Assembly (NCBI GenBank): GCA_900544985.1
Contig: UQXK01000001.1
Location: forward strand, 62,001-126,000
Source of the DNA: an uncultured Eubacteriales bacterium
GTDB lineage: Bacteria; Bacillota; Clostridia; Oscillospirales; CAG-272
DNA: 64,000 bases
Direction: 5' to 3'
Shown: in pieces, positions 44,801 to 50,890 of the stretch
Layout: each line of letters opens with the position of its first letter
Numbering within the stretch: position 1 is the first letter of the stretch
The notes under the pieces: generated by a model
The model's database searches: none
Seen by the model: the letters and a program-made list of their open reading frames with translations, nothing else
Told to the model about the DNA's origin: nothing
Made by a program: the position numbers and the translations under genes

Positions 44801-45477
44801 TGCCGTCGAAAATTTCGGTATCGAAGCTTTATCCGTATATTCTCGATGACGACGGTGCAGTCGATATTTCCGAGGAAAATGAGGAAGACGGCAAAATAAA
44901 AAAGCCGAAATTTATGATGGACGCCGAGGAAAGTTCAAGCGGCGCCATGCGCGGAAATGCCACGCACTTATTCATGCAGTTTTTTGATTTCGATTCTCTT
45001 ATGCGTCTCGGAATAAACGGAGAGATAGATCGTCTCTGCCGGGAAAAATTCATTTTTCCGTCGGACGTTCCGCTTATAAACAGAAAAGCAGTGCTGAAAT
45101 TCTTTTCTTCTCCTCTTGCGGAAAGCATGAAAAAAAGCAGGAAGCTTTACAGGGAAAAGCGTTTTATAATCAATTATCCCGCGGAAAATCTGACCGAAAA
45201 CGAGAAAACAAAGAAAGCGCTTTCGGGTGAGACTCTGCTCGTGCAGGGAATAATAGACTGCGCATTTTTCGATGAGAACGACGAACTCATTCTTGTCGAT
45301 TATAAAACGGACCGCTTCCCGCCTGATACCGATATTTCAGTGGCAGAGAATACTTTGCGTACGCGCCACACAAGGCAGATGGAATATTACAAATACGCTT
45401 GCGAAAAAATGTTCGGCAAAAAATGTTCGCACGCATATATATACTCTTTTGCGCTGAATAAAACGATAGAAATATGA
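41896..45477 (+). CDS. addA: AddA, helicase-nuclease subunit of the AddAB recombination complex
   Basis: The product has 1193 residues. Walker A AAAGSGKTT lies at 25-33, and IVTFTNDAASDL (motif Ia), YIDEYQDTNEVQD (motif II), GDIKQSIYAFRSADP (motif III), KNFRST, SAHKSKGLEFPVCF and YVALTRAKEKLF are all intact. The C-terminal RecB-type nuclease has HLFMQF, LVQGIIDCAF and LVDYKTDR (near residue 1134). AddAB processes double-strand breaks up to a Chi-like sequence and loads RecA. In most Bacillota addB precedes addA; here the upstream neighbour is a MORN lipoprotein, so addB is elsewhere or absent. AAGGAGG lies 9 nt upstream of the ATG. Confidence 0.94.
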   Translation: MAEVKWTKAQRAAIDARNCSLAVSAAAGSGKTTVLTRRIIEKLQNGADISGMLIVTFTNDAASDLLVKIRKALSSALSDNPSSSHMRRQLIKSSGAKISTISSFCASLVRSNFQLCKVPSDFSVLSDTQDELLRLNIADELINDYYAGRVDDTFGKIEDFGAFADTFGKPGDDAALSGNISFIYDKLSNTIDFIDTLKKFRDTVLFDGEDFSKTPFGAYAFSYILDYARHYKNILSSFYDVILSDENIAKYADAISGDIDFLSRVESAISVGRSYDEVKNIFTSYEFPKKPAAKRGYVPTTVVNYFNGMRDACKEDYKNIVSSFFSFGDGAAKDGSRLVYSSLCDLYTFLCEYKRRFDTEKRRRHALSFSDIEHAALNLVIDRKTKAPTPLALSLREEFDEIYIDEYQDTNEVQDAIFTALSKGNNRFVVGDIKQSIYAFRSADPSIFENLINRSGKYSAENMADEQKVFLSKNFRSTDEILNFANAVFETQMEKGGIMSYGDDDKLYGDGKHGDKVHIALCVKDEENGSDREAEYVAEKIKTMLGGGEKKADDTVIRPSDIVIIIRSVQTHAKRFRDALEKRSVPCEEVAEERFFESPEVLLVIALLNVIDNPERDIYLAATLKSPLYGVTLDELLYIRRYDESGSLFSAFCKFTKEKEFKKGLRFLSDYNRYREKARVLSCDELLWQIYTEKEILSLVTVSEEDDIHGRETAKANLIQLYNYARSFAGSSFRGVYDFLSFITDVVENKTKIKLSGASKTQDSVKIISAHKSKGLEFPVCFVCACGSDFNLKDSEKDIIFDKNMGILPRISAKSGLERLNTPQRAIAALKVAKSVRAEEMRVLYVALTRAKEKLFITATVKETKSFPLSCYDITPGKNDTYFSFEGEFFSHYAAINSKNYLEMILPSVAGKEDIYDFEFVCDTEKTEENSVKETVLSDFDGEITYTEAKKIIYERFSHEYENEELCKVPSKISVSKLYPYILDDDGAVDISEENEEDGKIKKPKFMMDAEESSSGAMRGNATHLFMQFFDFDSLMRLGINGEIDRLCREKFIFPSDVPLINRKAVLKFFSSPLAESMKKSRKLYREKRFIINYPAENLTENEKTKKALSGETLLVQGIIDCAFFDENDELILVDYKTDRFPPDTDISVAENTLRTRHTRQMEYYKYACEKMFGKKCSHAYIYSFALNKTIEI

Positions 45478-45488
45478 AAGGAAATGTT

Positions 45489-46004
45489 ATGTCAAAAAAA
45501 ATCTCCGAAAAAAACTCTTCCGCAGTAAAAAACAGGCCGTCTCTTTGGGTATGGAGCCTTGCCGCCGTTCCCGTCCTATCGACCGCTTTGTATCTTTTGA
45601 TACTGTCCGATACCATACCTTTTATAAAAGGCGAAATATTTTCCGTTCCTGGCGCGCTTATCCTAATACTTGCAATGTTTATATGGGGCGCCTGCGGCTT
45701 CCTTTTCGCGTTATTTAAAAAGAATATGGTAAAATCTCTTTTTATCGCAAACGCTTTTCCGATAATTTGCGCGGTGCTTTATACGGTGTTTATACTTTCC
45801 GCCTATTTCGGCGCGGAATCGCTCAGACGAGTGGCTTATATGGCTGCTACGGGAATGGGACTCTTCTCCTATGTCGGAACTTTTGTGCACGGGATAACAA
45901 GACTTGATATCTCTGCCTTTGAGGTGTACCTCGATCTCATTTTCATTATGTTTGTTTTCTTCATAGGCTACACGATAGGAAAATCCAGAAAACTCAAAAC
46001 CTGA
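45489..46004 (+). CDS. Small four-span membrane protein of unknown function
   Basis: The product has 171 residues from the ATG at 45489, which has AAAGGA 7 nt upstream; an earlier ATG overlaps the addA stop codon (ATGA) and is possible. A basic N-terminus is followed by four predicted spans (about 22-42, 55-76, 85-108 and 140-163) and a short basic C-terminus. I do not recognise a family. It is translationally linked to addA, so it is probably on the same transcript, though no repair role is evident. Confidence 0.65.
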   Translation: MSKKISEKNSSAVKNRPSLWVWSLAAVPVLSTALYLLILSDTIPFIKGEIFSVPGALILILAMFIWGACGFLFALFKKNMVKSLFIANAFPIICAVLYTVFILSAYFGAESLRRVAYMAATGMGLFSYVGTFVHGITRLDISAFEVYLDLIFIMFVFFIGYTIGKSRKLKT

Positions 46005-46157
46005 TGAAAAGTATATAAATATGTTTTTGATTTGCTTTCGGTGAAAAAATCCTGTAAGTAAAGAGCCCGCTGTATTCGCAAGAAATACGGCGGGCTGTAT
46101 TTATTCACGCGATAATACATATATTGATAATATCTATATGAAAATATCATGATAAAA

Positions 46158-46220
46158 TTGAACTTTTTGCAGGAAAATTGAACTTTTGCACTTTTTGATT
46201 TTTTGTATTGAACTTTTTGC
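46158..46220 (+). promoter_or_regulatory. Three phased TTGAACTTTTTGC operator-like repeats
   Basis: TTGAACTTTTTGC occurs at 46158-46170, 46178-46189 (one T shorter) and 46208-46220. Start-to-start distances are 20 and 30 bp, near two and three helical turns, so the copies face the same side of the DNA. The third copy includes the -35 box of the downstream promoter. This is the expected geometry for a cooperatively bound operator, probably of the XRE domain encoded next. Confidence 0.7.
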
Positions 46221-46235
46221 TTTTTATGGTATAAT
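46208..46235 (+). promoter_or_regulatory. Promoter of the XRE-aminotransferase gene
   Basis: TTGAAC (46208-46213) and TATAAT (46230-46235) are 16 bp apart. The -35 box is inside the third operator-like repeat, so a protein bound there would block RNA polymerase. Confidence 0.75.
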
Positions 46236-46275
46236 GTTTTCACATTGAATCTTTATGAATGGCTCGGAGGTAAAA

Positions 46276-47772
46276 ATGGCAGAGGAGACTTTTGCGAAAA
46301 GATTAAAGACTTCCATGGAAAATCAGGGAAAAAAGCAGATAGATTTGATCCGTATGGCACAAGAAAGAGGAATCAAGCTCGGTAAAAGTCATATGAGCCA
46401 ATATATAAGCGGCAAAAATATTCCGAGAGCGGATATACTTCATTTTCTTGCGGACGTATTGACGGTCGACGAAGATTGGTTGAAAAACGGAACTCGTGAT
46501 ATAAAACTATATAGCGGCGAAAATGATTCAAAAAGTATATGCGCGGGAGGGGAAGTAATGCGTGAATTTAAGAAATCGACTAAATTGGATAATGTATTAT
46601 ATGATGTAAGGGGACCTGTCGTAGACGAAGCGGCGAGAATGGAGCAGGCGGGAACGCAGATATTGAAACTTAATATCGGCAATCCCGCACCGTTTGGTTT
46701 TCGTACACCCGACGAGGTGATTTATGATATGCGAAGACAGCTTACAGAATGCGAAGGGTATTCTGCGGCGCAAGGGCTGTTTTCTGCCAGAAAAGCGATA
46801 ATGCAATATGCGCAACTAAAAAAGATACCGAATGTTTCCATCGAAGACATATATACCGGGAACGGAGTGAGCGAGCTTATCAATCTGTGTATGTCCGCTT
46901 TGCTTGACAACGGCGACGAAATTTTGATCCCTTCTCCCGATTATCCGCTGTGGACAGCCTGCGCGACGCTTGCGGGCGGAAAAGCCGTTCACTATATTTG
47001 TGACGAGCAGTCGGAATGGTATCCGGATATAAACGATATAAAGAAAAAGATTACAGATAAAACAAAGGCTATCGTTATTATCAATCCCAACAATCCTACG
47101 GGTGCTTTATATCCCAAAGAAATTTTACAGCAGATAGTCGATATAGCAAGAGAATACGGTCTTATGATTTTTTCGGATGAGATTTACGACCGTTTGGTCA
47201 TGGACGGAGAGAAGCATATCTCTATTGCTTCCATGGCACCCGATATATTCTGCGTAACTTTCAGCGGTCTTTCCAAGTCGCATATGATCGCGGGTTTCAG
47301 GATAGGATGGATGATTCTCAGCGGCAATAAAAAGGTAGCCAAGGACTATATAGAGGGCATCAATATGCTTTCCAATATGCGTCTGTGTTCAAACGTGCCT
47401 GCCCAGTCTATCGTTCAGACGGCGCTCGGCGGATATCAGAGTGTGGAAAATTATATTGTGCCGGGCGGGCGAATTTACGAACAGAGAGAGTATGTTTATA
47501 ATGCAATATCGGATATTCCCGGCATTACCTGTGTGAAGCCCAAGGCGGCTTTTTATATGTTCCCGAAGATAGATACGGACAAATTTCATATTACAAACGA
47601 TGAACAGTTTGCTTTGGATCTGCTTCGCGACAAGAAAATACTTTTAATACACGGCGGAGGATTTAATTGGAAGAGACCGGATCATTTCAGAATCGTTTAT
47701 CTTCCGCGTATAGAGGTCCTGAAAGAAGCAATAGACAAAATAGCCGACTTTTTCGATTATTATCATCAATAA
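46276..47772 (+). CDS. XRE helix-turn-helix domain fused to AlaA-type alanine aminotransferase
   Basis: The product has 498 residues from the ATG at 46276 (GGAGG 5 nt upstream). Residues 1-70 are a Cro/C1-type HTH domain: AKRLKTSMENQGKKQIDLIR, KLGKSHMSQYISGKN and ADILHFLADVLTVDEDWL. Residues 95-498 match the AlaA family closely: VLYDVRGPVVDEAARME, LNIGNPAPFGFRTPDE, GNGVSELI, IINPNNPTGALYPKE, and SGLSKSHMIAGFRIGW with the PLP lysine at Lys334. AlaA makes alanine from pyruvate with glutamate. A strong ribosome binding site (GGGAGGGG, 46545-46552) precedes an in-frame ATG at 46558, exactly where the aminotransferase begins, so a stand-alone enzyme could also be made. It is unlike MocR/GabR, which have a GntR-type DNA-binding domain. 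Confidence 0.9.
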   Translation: MAEETFAKRLKTSMENQGKKQIDLIRMAQERGIKLGKSHMSQYISGKNIPRADILHFLADVLTVDEDWLKNGTRDIKLYSGENDSKSICAGGEVMREFKKSTKLDNVLYDVRGPVVDEAARMEQAGTQILKLNIGNPAPFGFRTPDEVIYDMRRQLTECEGYSAAQGLFSARKAIMQYAQLKKIPNVSIEDIYTGNGVSELINLCMSALLDNGDEILIPSPDYPLWTACATLAGGKAVHYICDEQSEWYPDINDIKKKITDKTKAIVIINPNNPTGALYPKEILQQIVDIAREYGLMIFSDEIYDRLVMDGEKHISIASMAPDIFCVTFSGLSKSHMIAGFRIGWMILSGNKKVAKDYIEGINMLSNMRLCSNVPAQSIVQTALGGYQSVENYIVPGGRIYEQREYVYNAISDIPGITCVKPKAAFYMFPKIDTDKFHITNDEQFALDLLRDKKILLIHGGGFNWKRPDHFRIVYLPRIEVLKEAIDKIADFFDYYHQ

Positions 47773-47973
47773 AACGGTATCTTTGATCGGCAATTAAAAA
47801 TATGGTTAGGCTATAACGTAATGGCAGAGGCGTAGTGTAAAATCATGTTGGCGTTTTTTGTTTTTATCAGTCACAAAAAAGGGAATGCGCCATAAAATGA
47901 TAACAGATAGGCGAAAAAAGTTTTGCCTGTCGATAACAATGATTTTGCTATTAAAAATTTACGGAGGATTTTT

Positions 47974-48066
47974 ATGAATAACTGTCTTTGCAATCTTTTC
48001 AACAACGATAACATTATATGGATCGTTATAATCGCGATTCTTCTTCTCTCCTGCTGCTGCGGTTAA
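47974..48066 (+). CDS. Micro-peptide with one membrane span and five cysteines
   Basis: A 30-residue frame begins at 47974 after a good GGAGG and is followed at once by a terminator, which argues for a real gene. The peptide is NNCLCNLFNNDNIIWIVIIA in residues 2-21 and ends LLLSCCCG. A short polar head with two cysteines, one hydrophobic span and a CCCG tail resemble the YjcZ/chorion-like small cysteine-rich peptides frequent in Bacillota and often linked to spores or membranes. Function is unknown. Its promoter may be a weak TTGCCT...TGCTAT pair upstream. Confidence 0.65.
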   Translation: MNNCLCNLFNNDNIIWIVIIAILLLSCCCG

Positions 48067-48079
48067 TAAATAAAAATAT

Positions 48080-48106
48080 AAAGCGCGGCTGAAAAGCCGC
48101 GCTTTT
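48080..48106 (+). terminator. Terminator after the cysteine-rich micro-peptide
   Basis: AAAGCGCGGCT and AGCCGCGCTTT pair perfectly around GAAA-type loop bases and are followed by a T-rich run. Confidence 0.8.
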
Positions 48107-48178
48107 ATTTTTTTTGAGTAAAAGTATTTTGTTATCAAAAATATTATTCGTTTTTTTAATTTTCTAAGACTTTTTTGA

Positions 48179-48595
48179 TTAAACTTCTTTTTTTGCCATG
48201 GAGCTTATTTCTCCGACGCACTCGGAAATCAGCTCTGTGAGAGAAAGCTTGTCCGTTCCCGCGATGACTGTTCCGCATTTGTTGTAGGGAATGAGTATTT
48301 TTTTTGCTTTGCTGCGCGAAACGGAAAGCGCGATTTTCGGCGTTATCTCTCCCAAAAGCGAATCCGCGATAACTATCCCTATCGGACCTGCGATTATGTC
48401 CGCGTCTGCGGCACAGACGTAAACTGCGTTTTCTCCCGTCGCCCCCTGCGTGGCGCCGCCCTTTAACATATTGGCGGTTGCCGTGCTGTTTGTGCCTATG
48501 CATATTATATTTTCATTCGGGAGCTCCATGCGTATTTTCTCTATAAGAGTGCGTCCGAGCTTTCCGCCCTGACCGTCTATAACAAGTATTTTCAT
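48179..48595 (-). CDS. DUF3842 family protein
   Basis: The product has 138 residues from the ATG at 48595 (GGTG upstream); open sequence further upstream belongs to the structured repeat. It begins MKILVIDGQGGKLGRTLIEK, a nucleotide-binding-like beta-strand with a glycine loop, and continues IGTNSTATANMLKGGATQGATGENAV, DIIAGPIGIVIADSLLGEITP and IPYNKCGTVIAG. This is the layout of DUF3842 proteins, common in Clostridia and of unknown function. The regular Gly-rich loops suggest a Rossmann-like small-molecule binder. It lies alone on the minus strand, with copy R5 of the structured repeat in its upstream region. Confidence 0.8.
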   Translation of the reverse strand: MKILVIDGQGGKLGRTLIEKIRMELPNENIICIGTNSTATANMLKGGATQGATGENAVYVCAADADIIAGPIGIVIADSLLGEITPKIALSVSRSKAKKILIPYNKCGTVIAGTDKLSLTELISECVGEISSMAKKEV

Positions 48596-48607
48596 ATCAC
48601 ACCGTTT

Positions 48608-48778
48608 TGGAGTTATTTTATTAAGAAGTTTTGAGGGCTTTTTATCGGGGTTTTCACCCCAAACCCGAATCAAAGAAACTTTTCGTGAAAAGTTTCTTTG
48701 AAAACTTCAAAAGCTTTTGTAAAGTGTTTTTGGACAAAGTTCTTCCCAAGACCTTTCTTTTGAAAGAAAGGTGTGTTT
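48608..48778 (-). repeat. Structured intergenic repeat, copy R5, reversed and diverged
   Basis: Read on the minus strand it keeps the first hairpin (ACCTTTC/GAAAGGT), AAGAACTTTGTCC, AAAGCTTTTGAAG, the hairpin CAAAGAAACTTTT...AAAAGTTTCTTTG (48671-48700) and GGGTTTGGGG with a GGGG/CCCC hairpin. It lacks the terminal terminator hairpin. The loss fits its position: it lies upstream of the DUF3842 gene in the same direction, where a terminator would silence that gene. Confidence 0.7.
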
Positions 48779-48834
48779 TAAAAATTTTATCATAAAATAC
48801 GGCTTTTTTCAACAGAAAATAAAAACTTTATTTG

Positions 48835-48863
48835 TTGACATACGGAGAACAATATACTAAAAT
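48835..48863 (+). promoter_or_regulatory. Promoter of the rRNA methyltransferase gene
   Basis: TTGACA (48835-48840) and TAAAAT (48858-48863) are spaced by 17 bp, 31 bp before the start codon. Confidence 0.8.
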
Positions 48864-48894
48864 ATAATTCAATGAATTTAACGGCGGTGACGGT

Positions 48895-50121
48895 ATGAAA
48901 AATGAAAGAAAATTTCCAAAAATAACGGTGAGCAAGAAAGCGGAGTACTCTTTGAAAAACGGACATCCATGGATATACGATACGGAGATAATTTCGGGCG
49001 CTCCTTCTTCAAACGGAGAGCTTTGCGATGTTTTTTCCGTAAAGGATTCTTATCTCGGAACGGGATTTTGGAGCGATAAAAGCAAAATAAGAATAAGACT
49101 TCTTTCGTCGAATGCCAACGAGAAATTCGAACGTGCGTTTTTCGAACGCAGAATAAGTTATGCCGTCGATTTCAGAAGAGCCGTAATGGGAGAGGATTTT
49201 TCCTCATGCCGCATTGTTTTCGGAGAGGCGGACGGACTTCCGGGGCTCACTGTGGACCGTTTTTCCAATATTCTTGTGGTACAGGTTCTTTCTTTCGGAA
49301 TGGACAAGATAAAAAATATGATCTTCGATATACTGTTTGAAAAATTCGATTCCATCGGAGAGAAGATATCGGGAATATATGAACGTGAAGACGTGGCAAT
49401 ACGCGAGCTTGAAGGACTTCATCAGTTCAAGGGCTGGTATGAAAAAGAGGGCAGAACGCATCCCGATTCCACAAATACGGTAATAACCGAAAACGGCATA
49501 AAATATCACGTGGATTTTGAAAACGGTCAGAAAACGGGATTTTTCCTCGATCAAAAGTATAATCGCCTTGCGGTGTCAAAGCTTGCAAAGGGAAAACATG
49601 TCCTCGATTGTTTTACGCATACGGGATCTTTTGCGATGAATGCCGTAATGGGAGGTGCCGCAAGCGTTCTTGCGGTTGATGTCTCTTCTTCCGCCGTTGA
49701 AATGGCAAGAGCCAATGCCAGACTCAACGGAATAGAGGGAAAAATGGATTTTTTGTGCGCAGATGTTTTCGACCTTTTGCCGTCTCTTGAAAAAGAGAAA
49801 AAGAATGATTATGATTTTATAATTCTCGATCCGCCTGCTTTTACAAAGAACAGAAAGACAGCCGCTTCCGCGTATCGTGGATATAAAGAGATAAACTACC
49901 GCGCAATGAAACTTCTCCCGCGCGGGGGATTTCTTTCGACGTGCTCCTGCTCTCATTTTATGCCGAGCGGGGATTTTATAAAGATGTTGAAGGAAGCATC
50001 GCGCGACGCGTCGGTGGAATTAAAACAGATAGAGGCGCGCACGCAAGGTCCCGACCACCCGATTCTTTTGAATGTTCCGGAGACGGATTACCTTAAATTT
50101 TATCTTTTCCAAGTTGTGTAA
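48895..50121 (+). CDS. RlmI-like 23S rRNA (cytosine-C5) methyltransferase
   Basis: The product has 408 residues. The N-terminal PUA domain (about 8-75) has SLKNGHPWIYDTEI. A central segment carries RIVFGEADGLPGLTVDRF, and the Rossmann methyltransferase domain (about 205-400) has GQKTGFFLDQKYNR, VLDCFTHTGSFAMNA (SAM motif I), DFIILDPPAFTKNR and TCSCSHFM with the catalytic cysteine. RlmI in E. coli methylates C1962 of 23S rRNA; the site here is presumed the same but unproven. It has its own promoter. No terminator is seen; the repeat array begins 5 nt after the stop and its hairpins may serve. Confidence 0.92.
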   Translation: MKNERKFPKITVSKKAEYSLKNGHPWIYDTEIISGAPSSNGELCDVFSVKDSYLGTGFWSDKSKIRIRLLSSNANEKFERAFFERRISYAVDFRRAVMGEDFSSCRIVFGEADGLPGLTVDRFSNILVVQVLSFGMDKIKNMIFDILFEKFDSIGEKISGIYEREDVAIRELEGLHQFKGWYEKEGRTHPDSTNTVITENGIKYHVDFENGQKTGFFLDQKYNRLAVSKLAKGKHVLDCFTHTGSFAMNAVMGGAASVLAVDVSSSAVEMARANARLNGIEGKMDFLCADVFDLLPSLEKEKKNDYDFIILDPPAFTKNRKTAASAYRGYKEINYRAMKLLPRGGFLSTCSCSHFMPSGDFIKMLKEASRDASVELKQIEARTQGPDHPILLNVPETDYLKFYLFQVV

Positions 50122-50125
50122 ACTC

Positions 50126-50330
50126 TGCAAACACGAAGTGTTTGCATTTATGAAAATATAAATTTTTGTCTGAGGTAAAAAAGGGTATAGCTGTATCTAC
50201 GGTTTTGTCCTAACCCTGCAAACACAAAGTGTTTGCATTTATGAAAATATAAATTTTTGTCCGAGATAAAAAAGGGTATAGCCGTATTTACGGTTTTGCT
50301 TTAACCCTGCAAATGCGGCACGTTTTTGAG
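50126..50330 (+). repeat. Tandem 91-bp repeat array, two units and a partial third
   Basis: The hairpin TGCAAACACGAAGTGTTTGCA (50126-50146) recurs at 50217-50237 with one base change, and a third copy starts at 50308 and decays. The period is exactly 91 bp. Between hairpins lie ATTTATGAAAATATAAATTT, a GGGTATAGC block and TTTTG...TAACCC. The arrangement GGG-TATAGC...AACCC followed by a CAAA-type hairpin matches the array at 3298-3500, so the two are related families. There is no CRISPR-type spacer variation. It lies directly after the methyltransferase gene and may act as a terminator. Confidence 0.78.
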
Positions 50331-50433
50331 TCTGGAAAAACTGAATTTTTCCGCAAAATGAAGCGCGTGCTTCAAATAACAGAAAAAATACAAAAAAGCG
50401 TGCAATATTCGATATTTTTCTTTAAATAAATCA

Positions 50434-50462
50434 TTGACACGCGCATATATGTATGTTAAAAT
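50434..50462 (+). promoter_or_regulatory. Promoter of the lysine operon
   Basis: TTGACA (50434-50439) and TAAAAT (50457-50462) are separated by 17 bp. Transcription would start near 50469, at the very base of the lysine riboswitch. Confidence 0.88.
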
Positions 50463-50468
50463 AAAACG

Positions 50469-50645
50469 AATAATGATAGAGGAGCACTTTATTATCAGTA
50501 GTGTGGCGCATTTTCAGAACATCCGTGTGTTCGGTCGCATGAAAGGAATGAGTGCCGAAGGGCGGTATATACGGTAATCTGTCCCTGGTCAGGCGGAATA
50601 ATATCCGACCGATTGTCGCTTTATTGCGGAGAGCTATTGATTATA
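50469..50645 (+). promoter_or_regulatory. Lysine riboswitch (L-box)
   Basis: The conserved core of the lysine aptamer is present in order: GATAGAGGAGCAC, CAGTAGTGTGGCGC, GGAATGAGTGCCGAAGGGCGG, GGTAATCTGTCCCTGGTCAG, and the closing GCGGAGAGCTATTGATTAT, which pairs back to AATAATGATAG at the 5' end (P1). It binds lysine and, in Bacillota, usually stops transcription of lysine synthesis genes when lysine is plentiful. It stands before dapA-dapB-dapF-dapL-lysA-lysC, its classic context. The terminator is at 50683-50710. Confidence 0.94.
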
Positions 50646-50682
50646 AAGACGATTTTTGATTATTATTGTCTTTGATTTTTTG

Positions 50683-50710
50683 GTAGTCGGTTTCCGCCGG
50701 CTGCTTTTTT
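50683..50710 (+). terminator. Attenuator terminator of the lysine riboswitch
   Basis: GTAGTCGG (50683-50690) pairs with CCGGCTGC (50697-50704) over 8 bp, including G-U pairs, followed by six T residues. It is placed as the lysine-dependent off-switch. Confidence 0.82.
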
Positions 50711-50764
50711 ATTTCATGTGAAAATGCTCAAAACAGAACTCGACGTTTTGATATGTTGCAATGA

Positions 50765-50819
50765 GGTAAAAGCGGCGACAGGCGAGCGACCCTAGTGGTT
50801 TCGGCCCGCCGCTTTTGCC
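50765..50819 (+). promoter_or_regulatory. Second long hairpin in the dapA leader
   Basis: GGTAAAAGCGGCG (50765-50777) pairs with CGCCGCTTTTGCC (50807-50819) over 13 bp with one G-U pair, and the 29-nt interior GACC/GGTT can pair further. No T run follows, so it is not an ordinary terminator. It lies downstream of the riboswitch terminator and about 70 nt before the dapA start. It could insulate the dapA ribosome binding region, be an RNase site, or be a second control element. Confidence 0.5.
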
Positions 50820-50890
50820 TTCCGTTAAAGCCCTGTCGTTTTACGAAAAATAAAGAAAGGATGTCCCTTGAAAAGGACAAATAAAGCACT

